From positions 62,001-126,000 of the forward strand of contig JALUTQ010000040.1 of NCBI GenBank assembly GCA_032718865.1: 64,000 nt of DNA. Direction: 5' to 3'. Origin of the DNA: Tilletia caries. Its lineage: Eukaryota; Basidiomycota; Exobasidiomycetes; Tilletiales; Tilletiaceae. The notes below the pieces were generated by a model. That model searched no databases, was not told the DNA's origin, and saw only the letters and a list, made by a program, of their open reading frames with translations. Positions within the stretch are counted from its first letter, which is position 1; each line of letters begins with the position of its first letter. The position numbers were made by a program, and so were the translations under genes. Positions 1 to 10,291 of this stretch are shown here, one piece after another.

Positions 1-2133
1 AAGTACATCACCCTTCCTATCCTCCCCAGAATCCGCGCGAAATTCAAGTCAGGAATGACGAGCACCTACCTTCACGAGCGCGGTCAAGAGTCGAGGGATA
101 CGTTTGGGACGGCGCAGCACGTCTTCCAAGATTGGCCGGACGGCGAAATCCATCAGCACTTCCTCAGAAACGGGCTCTTCGACGACCCACGATACGACTT
201 GCTCATGTTGAGTACAGACGGTGCCCAGATGCTAAACAAGGCCGACTCCGACGGTTGGATCGTTCTTCTCATTTCGCTCAATTCTCCGCTCTCCTCACGT
301 TTCAAAAGATCAGACACCTTCGTGAGCACGATCATTCCTGGTCCGAAGTCTCCCGGAGATATCGATTCCTTTCTATGGCCAATCATGCAGGAACTGGCAC
401 GCGCAGCGTTGGGATATTGGGTATGGGATTAGGAGAAGAGGGAATGGTTTCTGTGGCGCGCGTGGCTGGTTGCTGGATGTGCTGATCAACCGGGATCGAC
501 GAAGATCAACGTCCTGACAGGCTATCAGGGGTACTCGGGTTGCAAGAGCTGCTTGATGGTAGCGAACTACCCAAAGAGTAAGCAGGTGGTCGGATACTTC
601 CCCTTGCGGACGGTTGGGAGAGAAGTAGAGACTAGCTGGGGCAGGAGACGGCGACAGCGAAACATCAATCGGCCGGCATCGTACGACGCCTACGACCTTC
701 CTTTACGTACCGACGAGTCGTTCGCTCAAGGCCTTAAAGAGTTGAGCGAAGCCCTTACCGAGGCGGATAGGAGCGAGATACAGCGCCGGACTGGAGTAGT
801 TCAGCTGCCTCTGCTTGCGTTTTCCCCCTGCTTCATTCACCCTTCATTCTTCCCTCCCGACATCTTTCATCTTTTTCGGTTCCAACATCTCCTCCATCAT
901 CTGGTCAACTCTCAACGAGAACCTGCCCGGAGATGCATTCTCGTTCACCGGAGAGCAGATTCTCCTCTTCGGCCAGTTTGTCGAGGACGCAGGGATTGAT
1001 CTTCCCAGCTGCTTTGCTGCTTCACCGCCTCGCAATCCCGTCAAGCATGCCGCAAACTACAAGTTCCACGAATGGTCATCGATGACCTATTACTACCTCC
1101 TCCCCTTTTTGCTGTCCATCGGAGCTCCCATCGCATTGGTAGAGATGCTCGGGCATCTGGTCCAGGGTGTTCGGTTGACGATGTCCAACAGCGGAATATC
1201 AACCCAACAGCTGTCAGCAATCCAAGAGCACTTTGCTCAATTCGTTCGAGCATGGGAGGATCTCTACGTCTGCGACGACCTTTCCAAACTTCACAGATCA
1301 TCGTATGTGTTCCGTTCCCGTCTCAATGCATTTGCTAGGTGCTAGACTCAAAGATCTTTTGACCTTTCCTTCGTTGCACTTGCAGCATCTCAATTCACCA
1401 GCTGCTTCACATTGCCACCTTCATCTACTGGCATGGTAGCTTAAGGACCTCTTCGCAGCACGATGCGAGAGGGAGATCGGGCTGGCGAAACGCTCCGTGC
1501 GATCGAAGAAGGCGCCTTTCGCCAACATTGCCAACAACATCGTTCAGCGTGAACATATGCGCCTCCTCACCATCATGGCCGCTGGCAGCTCTCCCTCTGA
1601 TGCCAATGTAACGGAGAAGCGTATTGTTCTATCCGTTCGCCCTGGAGAGAAGCATCGATCTCTAGACGAGGTCGACCACGTAGCCGTCCCGCTTCTTCAT
1701 CATCTTGCGACTGACGGTCTCGCCCCCGACCACTTCGAAGCAAAGGTACGATGCAGGCTCAAGCTCTCTTCCGGACAGATCATTCGAGGGACACAGATGG
1801 ACGAGAACTCGCGACGAAGATGCTCTCGCTTTGCTGCCATCGGAGGAGTGTATGCCGAAGCATTTTTGCTTCATTATGGTACTAGATGGGGAGGAGGATC
1901 CACCTGCAGAGGTCACACCCGACCAGGCCTATGCATTGGCTCGCCCAATCGTCAACGTCGAGAACACGATGGGCATCACTCGTGGGTCATGGGGTGAGGA
2001 GTGGATTCTGGTTGACATCAAGGAGATCATCGAGCCGATCGGTGTTGTGGAGCTGGACGAGTTTGTGTACATCTTGCGAAAGCCAACATGGTACGAAGAC
2101 GAAGAAGGAGATGAGGATGAGGATGAGCCGTGA
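1..2133 (+). pseudogene. Tnp2-type (CACTA/Plavaka-like) transposase remnant
   Basis: Pieces of a transposase run in order along the + strand. The first (from 55) has an STDGAQ...WIVLLISLNSPL...RFKR...IPGPKSPGDIDSFLWP segment, which is the typical Tnp2 core. It is followed after 430 by GYQGYSGCKSC, then GVVQLPLLAFSP...PDIFHLF. A C-terminal part has RSKKAPFANIANNI (near 1497) and ends with EEWILVDIKEIIEPIGVV...YILRKP before the stop at 2131-2133. Breaks seen: an in-frame TAG at 430-432, a frame change at a T5 run (872-876), a plausible intron at 1303-1385, and another frame change near 1.8 kb. The 5' part lies outside the window. The known role of the family is cut-and-paste transposition; this copy looks dead. 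Terminal repeats were not found. The family assignment is from recalled motif order, with no search made. Confidence 0.72.
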
Positions 2134-2936
2134 AATCACTTCCTGCCAATCTCTGTGAGTATCTCTCAGTCTATGAAGTGCTACTATGGCGATGCTTCGA
2201 CTTACATGCATCTTTGAGTCCTCACGCTCCCCTCTCCCGCCAGCTACCCGCTTTCCCGAATCACCATACTTTCATATCATCGTCCATCGGCACGGAGCAC
2301 GATGCGAGAACGCTTCATGGATTCACCCAGAAGGCGATGGTATGGAGGGAAGCAACCGTCAAACACCTCCCGCAGTTTGCACTCTCTTTGCGCGTCCGGC
2401 GTCAGCATCACGCATAGGATGACCAACTCCAATTCTGGGCTCTGGCTGCCGCTATCCTCTACTGGGACCATTAGTAGACTCCCCGGACCACGGCCTCTTC
2501 ACCTTGCGCTCGCTGCTTCAGTGTTCTGAGTTCTGACCCGCATACATGCACTCTTTCTGGTCGCTACCATGCTCTCCTCTCATAGAACCACAGCTCGCTC
2601 CCCGTTCTCCAAGCCTCAATCAACTCCGCATCCAGTAATCAAGCATCGCGTGTTACTCCTACTCTCTCGACTCTCGTCCTTCAAGCCTGTAGCCTGGCCC
2701 CGCTGACTGCTGAGACCGTGTGCAGGAAGTGGTACAAGAGGTGCTGTCAAGCTCCCTCTCTTACCATCATTACCACCATCATCATCTTCCTCTACCACCA
2801 GTCACCACCACCAGTCACCAGTCACCACAGCAGACAGCTCTCCTACCCTCCTTCATCAACTTCTCCAGTCTCTACCAGGCACCACTCCGGCAATCCCTAG
2901 TCCCTCTCCCGCACACACACACGCCTAGGATAAGAG
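2134..2936. other. Intergenic, low-complexity
   Basis: No supportable gene. Positions 2750-2850 are rich in CAC/CAT trinucleotides (histidine/threonine-like in frame), and 2800-2930 is CT-rich leader-like sequence before the ATG at 2937. Confidence 0.5.
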
Positions 2937-5494
2937 ATGGCTGGCGCAGGGTACTCATCGATGTTTCAAGGCAATGGATTCATCCCAGAGTCTGTTCCGT
3001 CCCACCGTTCCCACAATCAGCACAAGGAGTCATTCGACCCTCATCATCGTACCCTTCCCACTCTGATCTGGGGAGACCATAACATTGGCGACATTCCCCA
3101 TCGCCTATCGTTGATCACCCACACGTACAGTCTCTGACTGCTCAGCTCAAACGGGAAACGGATCGGACCGCCTCCCTGGAAGCTACCACTGCTGAACTAT
3201 CCAACTCAGTCACCAATCCCACCGCGGCGCTCAGCAAGTTTCAGAACTCGAGCTCCACAAATAGCGTACCAAATGCTGGCGACTCCCTCGCCGGAAACCG
3301 AGACGCGTCTCAAGGCGTGGATATGACGATGAATCCCACAATGCCCCTGGAGAGCTTCACCAGCCCTGAGCTGATGATGTGGACCTTGGCAGATGCTCAA
3401 AAGCTTCACACGAATCGCAAGTTTGGCAAAGAGGAGGTCACACGCGACATGGACGGCAATCCCATCGACAAAGAGCTCGTAAATGAGATTGAAACCGCCG
3501 TCTCAATTGCATGCTCTGAACTGGACGACATCGTACTCCCCGAATGGCTCAAGAACAAACCTCGCAACTACGACCTGTATCGCGCGAACTACTTGCGGAG
3601 ATTGATCGTCATCTGCCAGGGTCTGGAGAAACGATTCCCGGTTCTCTCTTGGTGTACAATGCACTACAAGGCGCTATTTTGGATTCAAAAGCACTTAAGT
3701 CGAAGTGCGAGTCGGTTGCCACTGCCAAGCGAAAGGCGGAGTCCCTCAAGCGCAGTCGTGTCGGCGACGACTCAGACATAGACAACGAAGCGATAGCGAA
3801 GAACGGAGCAGCTCGGCCATCACCTCGAAAGAAACAAAACGCTCCAGCTACGACTTCAAGAACGAGCAAGAATGTTGGGAAGGGAAAACAAAAGGCGAAG
3901 GAGAAGTCAGGGAAGGAAAGCGACAATTCCATGACGAGCGAAGAAGACAACGGAGATGATGATGAGGAGAGTGACGAGGAAGGGGACAAGACAAAGGCTA
4001 CCCGCTTCCAGTCGAACGTCAGATCTCTCTTCAGTGGCAGTGAGTTGCTGTTTGCCTCATTTCTGATTGCAAGGGCACACATGTGCACTGAGCCATTGAC
4101 ATCTATCTTTAAAAATAGAGTCTTCTACCACTGCCCAAAATTCTGCTCATGTCGGCGCTAGTGTTGGCAGTTCGACTCGAACCACCGCCCAGGTTACTGC
4201 CAATACTTCTCGCATGTTCATCCCCTCAAGACCCTCTCCAGTCTCGGAATCCTCTGCTGACCCTTCGCACAGCGCTGGTCCATCCCGCCTCGCTGATACA
4301 TCTCGTCGGATGGAGCCGTCAAAGTCTCCTCTGCGTTCCTCTCCTTTGCGTCGGTCGTCGAGCGGGAGCATACCACCGCTGTCACTCTCCAAATGTTCCG
4401 CTGCCGATATTCGAGCCGGAGACAACGACCGCCTCACAGATCCAACAATATCAGCCCTTCTGTCCGCCCTCAAGACGAAGTACTCCGGACTAGAAGAGCG
4501 CGTGAGCGTGCTCAGGGCTCTGCATGCGTTGGAAAATGCTGAAGAGTATGGCTTTGATCCCGAGCAAGACGGCGATACAGGGTTTTTGAAGTGGCTGGCT
4601 GGTTTGGAAGAAGCTGTTCCTGATGTCGAGGACCCAGACAAGAGTGGCATTTCGTTTGGCCACGACGAGATCGGCACATGGAGATACCACGATGCCCTCA
4701 AGAATCGCATTACCTTTGGATCGGTTCGAAATGCCTGCCGTCTGTTGGCAGCACTACTACGGATTTGGGCGATTGCGAAGGAGGAAAGGGACAAGACGGG
4801 GATGGGACCGCAGCCTGTGATCAAGCTTCACATCCAGAGAATCAGCGAATACATCGAGGACGCCTTCAAGACCGACCTTTCCTCCTCTCAGGCCGTGCGT
4901 CAATCAACTCCCCTCGCTGTTGCCGGTCAAGGCCGCTCCGAGACTGCTGAGGATGGCAACACCGGTGATATCGCCCAGAACAGGGCTGCTCCACTCCCTT
5001 TGACCGATACCCAGCTCACCGACACTCAGCTCCCACAAAATGCAATCAACGCACCCTCGGCCTCCAACACCCACGGTGAACCAGCTAGTCAGAAGATCAT
5101 GCCGGCCGGATCTTCATCTCGGAGCAGAGGAGCGGTGGAGCTGAAGAACGGAATCGTAACGGAGGCAAGCTTGAAGGTGAGTCTGAATCTGATACACCTA
5201 TGCTGAATGCACGAGCAAAGCTGCCTAACGACGCGCGGACGTGGACTGTTGATTACAATGTTTGCTAATCAATCACAGAGCCTCGGTAAAGCTTCCCTTG
5301 TGGAGATCCTCGGTCATGCCTCCAAGCCGTTTGAAAAGGGCGAGAAGAAAGAGGCCCTTCTGAACAAGCTCAAAGCCGGCATCGAGAACGGAACGGTGGT
5401 CCTGACATCGACTCAGGTTAAATGCGCGAAGGCCGGTCTGCCCATTCCGGATATCAAAGACATCAAAGGAACCAAGAAGAACAAGTCACAATGA
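2937..5494 (+). CDS. Intron-containing gene of unknown function, Lys/acidic-rich with SAP-like C-terminus
   Basis: The chosen start is the ATG at 2937 (MAGAGYSSMFQ). A coiled-coil-like stretch (LTAQLKRETDR...LEATTAELS) lies at about 3130-3200, followed by ELMMWTLADAQKLHTN near 3370. A Lys-rich then Asp/Glu-rich tail (EEDNGDDDEESDEEGD) occupies 3700-4010. Two introns splice in frame: 4040-4118 (phase 1) and 5177-5278 (phase 0). The last exon (5279-5494) has KASLVEILGHAS...KGEKKEALLNKLK, which resembles a SAP-type DNA-binding helix pair. Frame changes near 3.08-3.12 kb and near 3.62 kb (at CCAGGG) are not explained by good introns, so either the gene or the sequence is damaged. It lies 0.8 kb downstream of the Tnp2 remnant and may be the accessory ORF of the same transposon, which is inference. 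No firm family is recognised. Confidence 0.55.
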
Positions 5495-7400
5495 AGTAAG
5501 TTCCCAACTGGCATACATTCAATCATAATACAGCGCTGACATCAAGCATCAACTTTCCATCAACAGCAAGTTTTGTGAGCCATCTTCCTAGTCGTTTCTC
5601 TTCCGTGCTCGCGACCCTGCTTTTCCGTCTTGATCTTCTCCTCTCCCTCTTCTTTTTCCCCTTCTCGTCTGCTCCCCTTTCCCTTCCTCACCCTGCTCAC
5701 CTGCTTCCGTTTCTCCTCCTCACACGCTCCTCTTTGACTTTACCATCTTCCCGCTCCTCTTCCCCCTTTTCTTCCCCCTTCTCCATATCGACACAGTTCC
5801 TTCCTAGCTCCCTGCTTCTCGTCGTTTCGTTCGCCTCTTCCGTTTGCTCGGCTCGTCTGGTCGTCCTCCCTTGGTTCTCTGCAGTCTGCACGCCTCCCTC
5901 TTGCCCATTTCTCCCTACCTTCGTATCGGTACCCGCCCCTCTCGCTATCCTGTCGCGCGCATTTCTCCTTCTCTTTCATCTGCTCCCTACTCCACTCCCC
6001 CAGATTCCCGCCTAGCTGCTTCCGTCCCCATTCCATCGTCTAGGTTCACTCGCTGTGGTCTTCCCTTGCCGTCCTGCCGTCTCGTCCGGTCGTTCTTCGC
6101 ATCATCTCCCTGTTCCCCCACGGCCCACACCCACATTCCACAACCGCACCTCTCCTTCCTCCCCCACTTTTTTTCTCTCTTTTCTTCCAATCACCGCGCC
6201 TTGTTTTGATCCTCTCATTCTCTTCTTCCCGCCACCCTGTCTCGCCCTCCCGTCGATTCCCTTTCAGCTTTGCTTTTTTGCTGACCACCCTCCCAATTTC
6301 TTTTCTGCCTCCATGCCCTCTCAGTTCTCTTTATCTCCAGCTTCGACTCCCTTTACTCTCTGTGAGTTGCTTCTCTGACGATGTTGATTACGTGCATACG
6401 CGACTCTTACATTCTTCTGATTTACTCTCCGCTCTCCTACCTTACAGCATTTCGTTGGCGCCATGTGAGGCCTTGCTACAGTGTACACCTGCTAATGTTG
6501 CGTCGCGCCGACTCTGACATTCTTCTCCTCTGCTACAGTTCCAGAATTACTTCAAAGCCTTCTCATGTGAGTAGAGACGTAGAGTGCATTTATCTCGCAT
6601 CCACCTTTTTTTTTTTGCACGGCCCTGACAAGTGACAATGCCTTCTCTCTCCCGCCTCACAATTTCCGGATTCATGCATCAGATCACCACTCATCAATCA
6701 TGTGAGCAGTCTCGAATCTCAATGGTCTCGATGTCTAATTTTTATTCCTTATGCACACTTTGCTGATCCTGCTCTGCTTGTTCTCACAGTGTCCCAGTCC
6801 GACATGCTCTCCTTTTTCCGACGCTTCGTGAGTAACTGAGGACATCGACCTTTGAGTCTCTCAGCATCAGCGCAATGCTCTACCAGTGCTGCAATTCTCA
6901 TCAACTGTTCTCCTTCTTCTTCTTCTTATGCCTTTCCAGAACAAGAACACAGACGTGAGTTGGTCACTGCTTAGTGCTTTACCCTGCAGTCTCACACACG
7001 CATTGTTGACGTCCCCAGACCGCACTTTTTCCCTCTCGATCAGAAAATACACCAGTGACCAGCACGATGTGAGCATTCCTCTCCGCTATACGCATCAGGG
7101 AAGCGATACTGAGCCTTCCTTCACCCATCGACTTCTGTTCCAGATCACTTCTCCCCGACTGCCCGACAACATCAAGCCTTTCTTGTGAGTCGATCGTCGA
7201 CTGACCACGATCATGTATTTATGCGCTTGGAGCTGTTACTTACTTCATTCTCTCGCACCTCTGCAGCATCACTCATCACAGCCCGCGACGTCGAACACGA
7301 TAAATCAGCATCATACAGGGCTACGGGCAGAGGGGACAGGGGTCATGGGTCAGGAAGATGACAATCAACATTGCGTGGGGAGTAGGGACAGATGATATGT
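5495..7400 (+). other. Polypyrimidine tract followed by a string of microexon-like segments
   Basis: From about 5575 to 6350 the + strand is almost purely C/T, which by itself leaves several frames open; those frames are not taken as genes. From 6340 to 7290 there is a regular series of short segments, each preceded by CAG and followed by GTGAG. Examples are CATTTCGTTGGCGCCAT (near 6449), the segments near 6539, 6681 and 6790, AACAAGAACACAGAC (near 6942), and the segments near 7042, 7142 and 7266. Segment lengths are about 15-41 nt with roughly 80-150 nt between them. This could be a multi-microexon transcript (coding or not), or the 3' part of the preceding transcript, whose stop codon is directly followed by a GTAAGT donor. 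Confidence 0.4.
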
Positions 7401-7499
7401 AGAGCCTGGGCCCTGGAGGAAGGAGTGGCTACTGAATCCGCAATATGAACCGTGAAGTGATCGTGCATTTACCGTGACTGAGCAGCGGATGAGAAGCCT

Positions 7500-7717
7500 G
7501 TATATGGAAGATTTCATTCCGAGGGAAAGTCGCGTCTTTGTCGCGTCTCCGCCGCGCCTGAGCCGAGCCCTGGACGCGGTCGAGTGACGATTTTCTTACC
7601 ACCGCGCCTATGCCGAGCCTCAGGCGCGGGTGAGTCACGGCTGCGCTACGTTTCCGCGGCGTCTGGCCCTCTCGCGTCTGTACCGCGTCTCAGCCGCGGA
7701 TCAGGGTTTACTGTGGC
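7500..7717. other. GC-rich segment with repeated CGCGTC/GCGCC motifs
   Basis: Short motifs such as GTCGCGTCT, GCCGCGCCTGAGCC and CCGCGTCTCAGCCGCG recur through this stretch and contrast with the surrounding composition. It may be the subterminal repeat region of another DNA transposon into which the MITE inserted. A related-looking segment (GGGCGCGTCAACTC, CCGCGTCCAGATTAGCGTC) lies at 9570-9630. No terminal inverted pair was established. Confidence 0.3.
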
Positions 7718-7727
7718 GTCAGAAGGC

Positions 7728-8315
7728 GTGAAATTTGACAGAATGCCCCTCCCTCGGCTCGAATTGGACAGAATGCCCTCCTCCGTCCGATTCGACAGAA
7801 TGCCCCTCCCAAAAAAACCGCAACAACTGACACACCCAGAGATCAGCATCCGCAACCAAAGAATCATCGCGGGAGCCTCAAACTTGGCATGTAGGTAGAA
7901 GGGGCTATGATCAGTCCTCTGCGCTTTTCTTGTTTGAAGTCGATTGAGCCATTATGGAGCATTCGGTGTTCAAGCAAGGGCCAAAAACTTCGACATAGCT
8001 TCGTTCTCGGCCGAGAGACCCTGAGACTTCGTCTGATCTCACCAAGTCGCCTCTTCTTCGAAAGCAGATATCTCTACGATGTACTTATAGAATGGACTCA
8101 AAAGAGATGGAGTGCGTTCAGCGTGTGCAGTAGTACACATGGTTGAGATTGCGGTCTGTTTTTGAGGACTTCTGGCTGTGATGGTGATGCCTGTGGCAGG
8201 GGGATATTGTGGTGTATCACGTGGTTGGTTATAGGAGGGGCATTCTGTCAAATCGGGCGGAGGAGGGCATTCTGTCCAATTCGAGCCGAGGGAGGGGCAT
8301 TCTGTCAAATTTCAC
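7728..8315. mobile_element. Non-autonomous DNA transposon (MITE), long TIRs, 10-bp TSD
   Basis: The first ~82 bp and the last ~82 bp are inverted copies with two or three mismatches, starting GTGAAATTTGACAG and ending with the complement CTGTCAAATTTCAC. Each TIR carries the motif GACAGAATGCCC three times at roughly regular spacing. Directly outside both ends is GTCAGAAGGC (7718-7727 and 8316-8325), a perfect 10-bp target-site duplication. The 420-bp interior has no credible ORF. A TSD of this length with long TIRs fits Mutator-like elements better than Tc1, hAT or Harbinger; that class assignment is inference. Confidence 0.85.
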
Positions 8316-8358
8316 GTCAGAAGGCCCGCAATTCCTAGACCTTGACCTAGATCAATGA

Positions 8359-9408
8359 TCACGCAACGAAGATCATGTCGATCATCTGGAAGAAAGGGAA
8401 AAGTCTTGCTCTGTGTTGCAGCTGAGCCACGACCGCATGCATCCACACAAACATCAACACCTGTGAGTCTCTCTCCTTGCGCCCACATCTCTGACACCTG
8501 CTGATATAACTTCTTTTGCCTTTCTGAACTAGGTAATACACATCGTTCCTTTTGCCCCTCCCTGCCCGTGCCTGTGCCTGCTCTCGTCGTCGGCGTCGCG
8601 TCTGGTCGGGGTTCTTAGCCTTCTTCTTGGCCTCGCGCTTGACCGCCTCGTCGCGAACCTGCTGCTCCCATTGATCCTTCAGGCTCTGACAAGCAGCCAT
8701 GATCGTGTCCTCGTCCTCCTTAGGCCCACTCGCAATCTGAGAAGCACTCTTACCCTTTGCAATGGCCTTATACAAACACTTCCTCCACTTGTTGTCACAC
8801 GCATCCACCGTTCGCACAGGGAAACGTCCGCCTTTGCGCGGGTGCTTCTTGTTCCATTTGTTGAGGTCGTCGACCATGTTGAGCCACGCCTGCGATTTCT
8901 CGTCCACGGACATGGAGGGCTCGAAGACGGTGTGGGCTTCCATGGAGATGATGAGGGCGCGCAGTTCGGGTCCGGTCCACTTCAACGAGCCTTCCTGGCG
9001 ACCGGCCTTGCGATCGGGCTCGTTTTCTTCCTCCTCGGCGGCGGCCTTGTCCGCGTCAGTGAACACCTTGTCCACTATACTGGCTTGTGTTGCATAGTCT
9101 TCTCCTTCCTCGTCCTCCCCCTCTTCGTCTCCGTCGGGCTCGTTTTCTCCCTGGCGCCGCGCAATGCTATTGGCAGAGTGCTGACTGCCCGGCGTATCCT
9201 CACGCGAATCTCGGCCAGTATCAGGATGATCAAACTGGTTGAATTGCGGGTCTGAGGAGGACGAGAAGAAGGGAGGAGGAGGAGGAGGAACCATGCCGTT
9301 GCCGCTTTCGGGAAGAGAGTTGCTGGACGGAGTCGAAATTCCGGCACCATCCTCGGATGCGCGAAGGGAAGGAGTAGAGGATGCAGCGGTGCGACCTGTG
9401 CGAGGCAT
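8359..9408 (-). CDS. Myb/SANT-like DNA-binding domain protein
   Basis: The frame is open from the ATG at 9408 (MPRTGRTAASS), preferred over an upstream in-frame ATG at 9456 because the latter would add a hydrophobic leader not expected on a DNA-binding protein. The order is: a Ser/Pro-rich N-terminus with a PPPPPPFFSSSS tract, an acidic region (DGDEEGEDEEGED), a Trp-spaced domain (LKWTGPELRALIISME, then AWLNMVDDLNKWNKKHP, then TVDACDNKWRKCLYKAI) typical of Myb/SANT-like or trihelix-type domains, and a basic tail (KREAKKKAKN...RRRRREQAQ). The last ~55 codons look like intron read-through (a splice pattern near 8520-8540), so the true C-terminus is uncertain. Such genes are often transposon accessory or domesticated genes; the neighbours here (MITE, GC-rich ends) agree with this, but it is inference. 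Confidence 0.6.
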   Translation of the reverse strand: MPRTGRTAASSTPSLRASEDGAGISTPSSNSLPESGNGMVPPPPPPFFSSSSDPQFNQFDHPDTGRDSREDTPGSQHSANSIARRQGENEPDGDEEGEDEEGEDYATQASIVDKVFTDADKAAAEEEENEPDRKAGRQEGSLKWTGPELRALIISMEAHTVFEPSMSVDEKSQAWLNMVDDLNKWNKKHPRKGGRFPVRTVDACDNKWRKCLYKAIAKGKSASQIASGPKEDEDTIMAACQSLKDQWEQQVRDEAVKREAKKKAKNPDQTRRRRREQAQARAGRGKRNDVYYLVQKGKRSYISRCQRCGRKERDSQVLMFVWMHAVVAQLQHRARLFPFFQMIDMIFVA

Positions 9409-9960
9409 GATGGAGACAATGAGGAAGGGAGCGATGCCGACGATGAGGAGAGCCATGAAGAGGAGGCAGCGCAGGCGAGGAGGTGAAGGTCACTGGATTA
9501 AACCACGGAAATAAAATTTTATGCCTTTTTCGTGGCGGCATGATGCTTCACCAACATGACGCCGAAATTAGGGCGCGTCAACTCTGTCCAGCCAACTCCA
9601 GACCCGCGTCCAGATTAGCGTCTTATTATGCCCTGCGTCTTGTTGCTAAACACCCCTATTGGCTCAGCTTGATGCACTGACGATTGCACTACCATTTCGC
9701 AATTCGCTCGCTACATATCCCCATCCCCGCCCCCATGACCGAAGGCTGGCCGCCACATGAACGAGGTTACAGTTCGACCCCTCCCCGTCACCTTCTCGAC
9801 TCGGGGTATGAGATGGCAGTGTTTTTCTGCCAGCAAGGCGAGGCGTAAGTGGGAAACGGCGCGCTGGCGGACGGCGGTCTCGACCTGGAGGGGGTACATA
9901 GAGGCTCCGGAGCTCTTGCGTGCGCCAGCGGCACAGCGTTCATGAGTGGCTGTACCATTT
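9409..9960. other. Intergenic
   Basis: No supportable gene. It contains the GCG-motif segment at 9570-9630 and the upstream region of the secreted repeat-protein gene. Confidence 0.4.
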
Positions 9961-10034
9961 GGACAGCGACGGGGCTGACGTTTCTCATTTCCAGCATTAG
10001 GACAGCGACGGGGCTGACTTTTCTCATTTCCAGC
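9961..10034. repeat. Tandem duplication, 39-bp unit, in the promoter region
   Basis: GGACAGCGACGGGGCTGAC followed by (G/T)TTTCTCATTTCCAGC occurs at 9961-9999 and again from 10000, with one substitution. It lies about 260-330 bp upstream of the ATG of the secreted repeat-protein gene, so it may be a duplicated regulatory segment. Confidence 0.8.
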
Positions 10035-10092
10035 CCCTTCGTCCCTGAACATGCGCCCTCTCGGGCGGTGGGCCTGGGGGCTGGGACTGACG

Positions 10093-10099
10093 TATAAAA
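10093..10099 (+). promoter_or_regulatory. Candidate TATA box
   Basis: TATAAAA, 193 bp before the ATG at 10292 and followed by a long CT/CA-rich leader typical of strongly expressed fungal genes. Confidence 0.45.
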
Positions 10100-10291
10100 C
10101 GAAGCCTGATGACTGCCTCCCATTCCCTCTCTTCTCTCCATCATCCTCACACACCACATCTTCTTCACATCACATCTTCTTCTCTCTTCTCGTCGAGCTG
10201 GTCTTGACACATTTCCAATCTTCTTCAGCAAGCATCCTAAACCTACCCAGACACACCAACCAACACTCCCCCACATCGTCCTTCCATCACC

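Noticed and set aside
5575..6378. Several 100-150-codon frames in the polypyrimidine tract
   Set aside because: They follow from the near absence of purines (no stops possible) and have Ser/Leu/Pro/Phe-only composition; no domain or start context.
8039..8308. 89-codon frame with repeated TECP words inside the MITE
   Set aside because: Arises from the repeated GACAGAATGCCC motif in the TIR.
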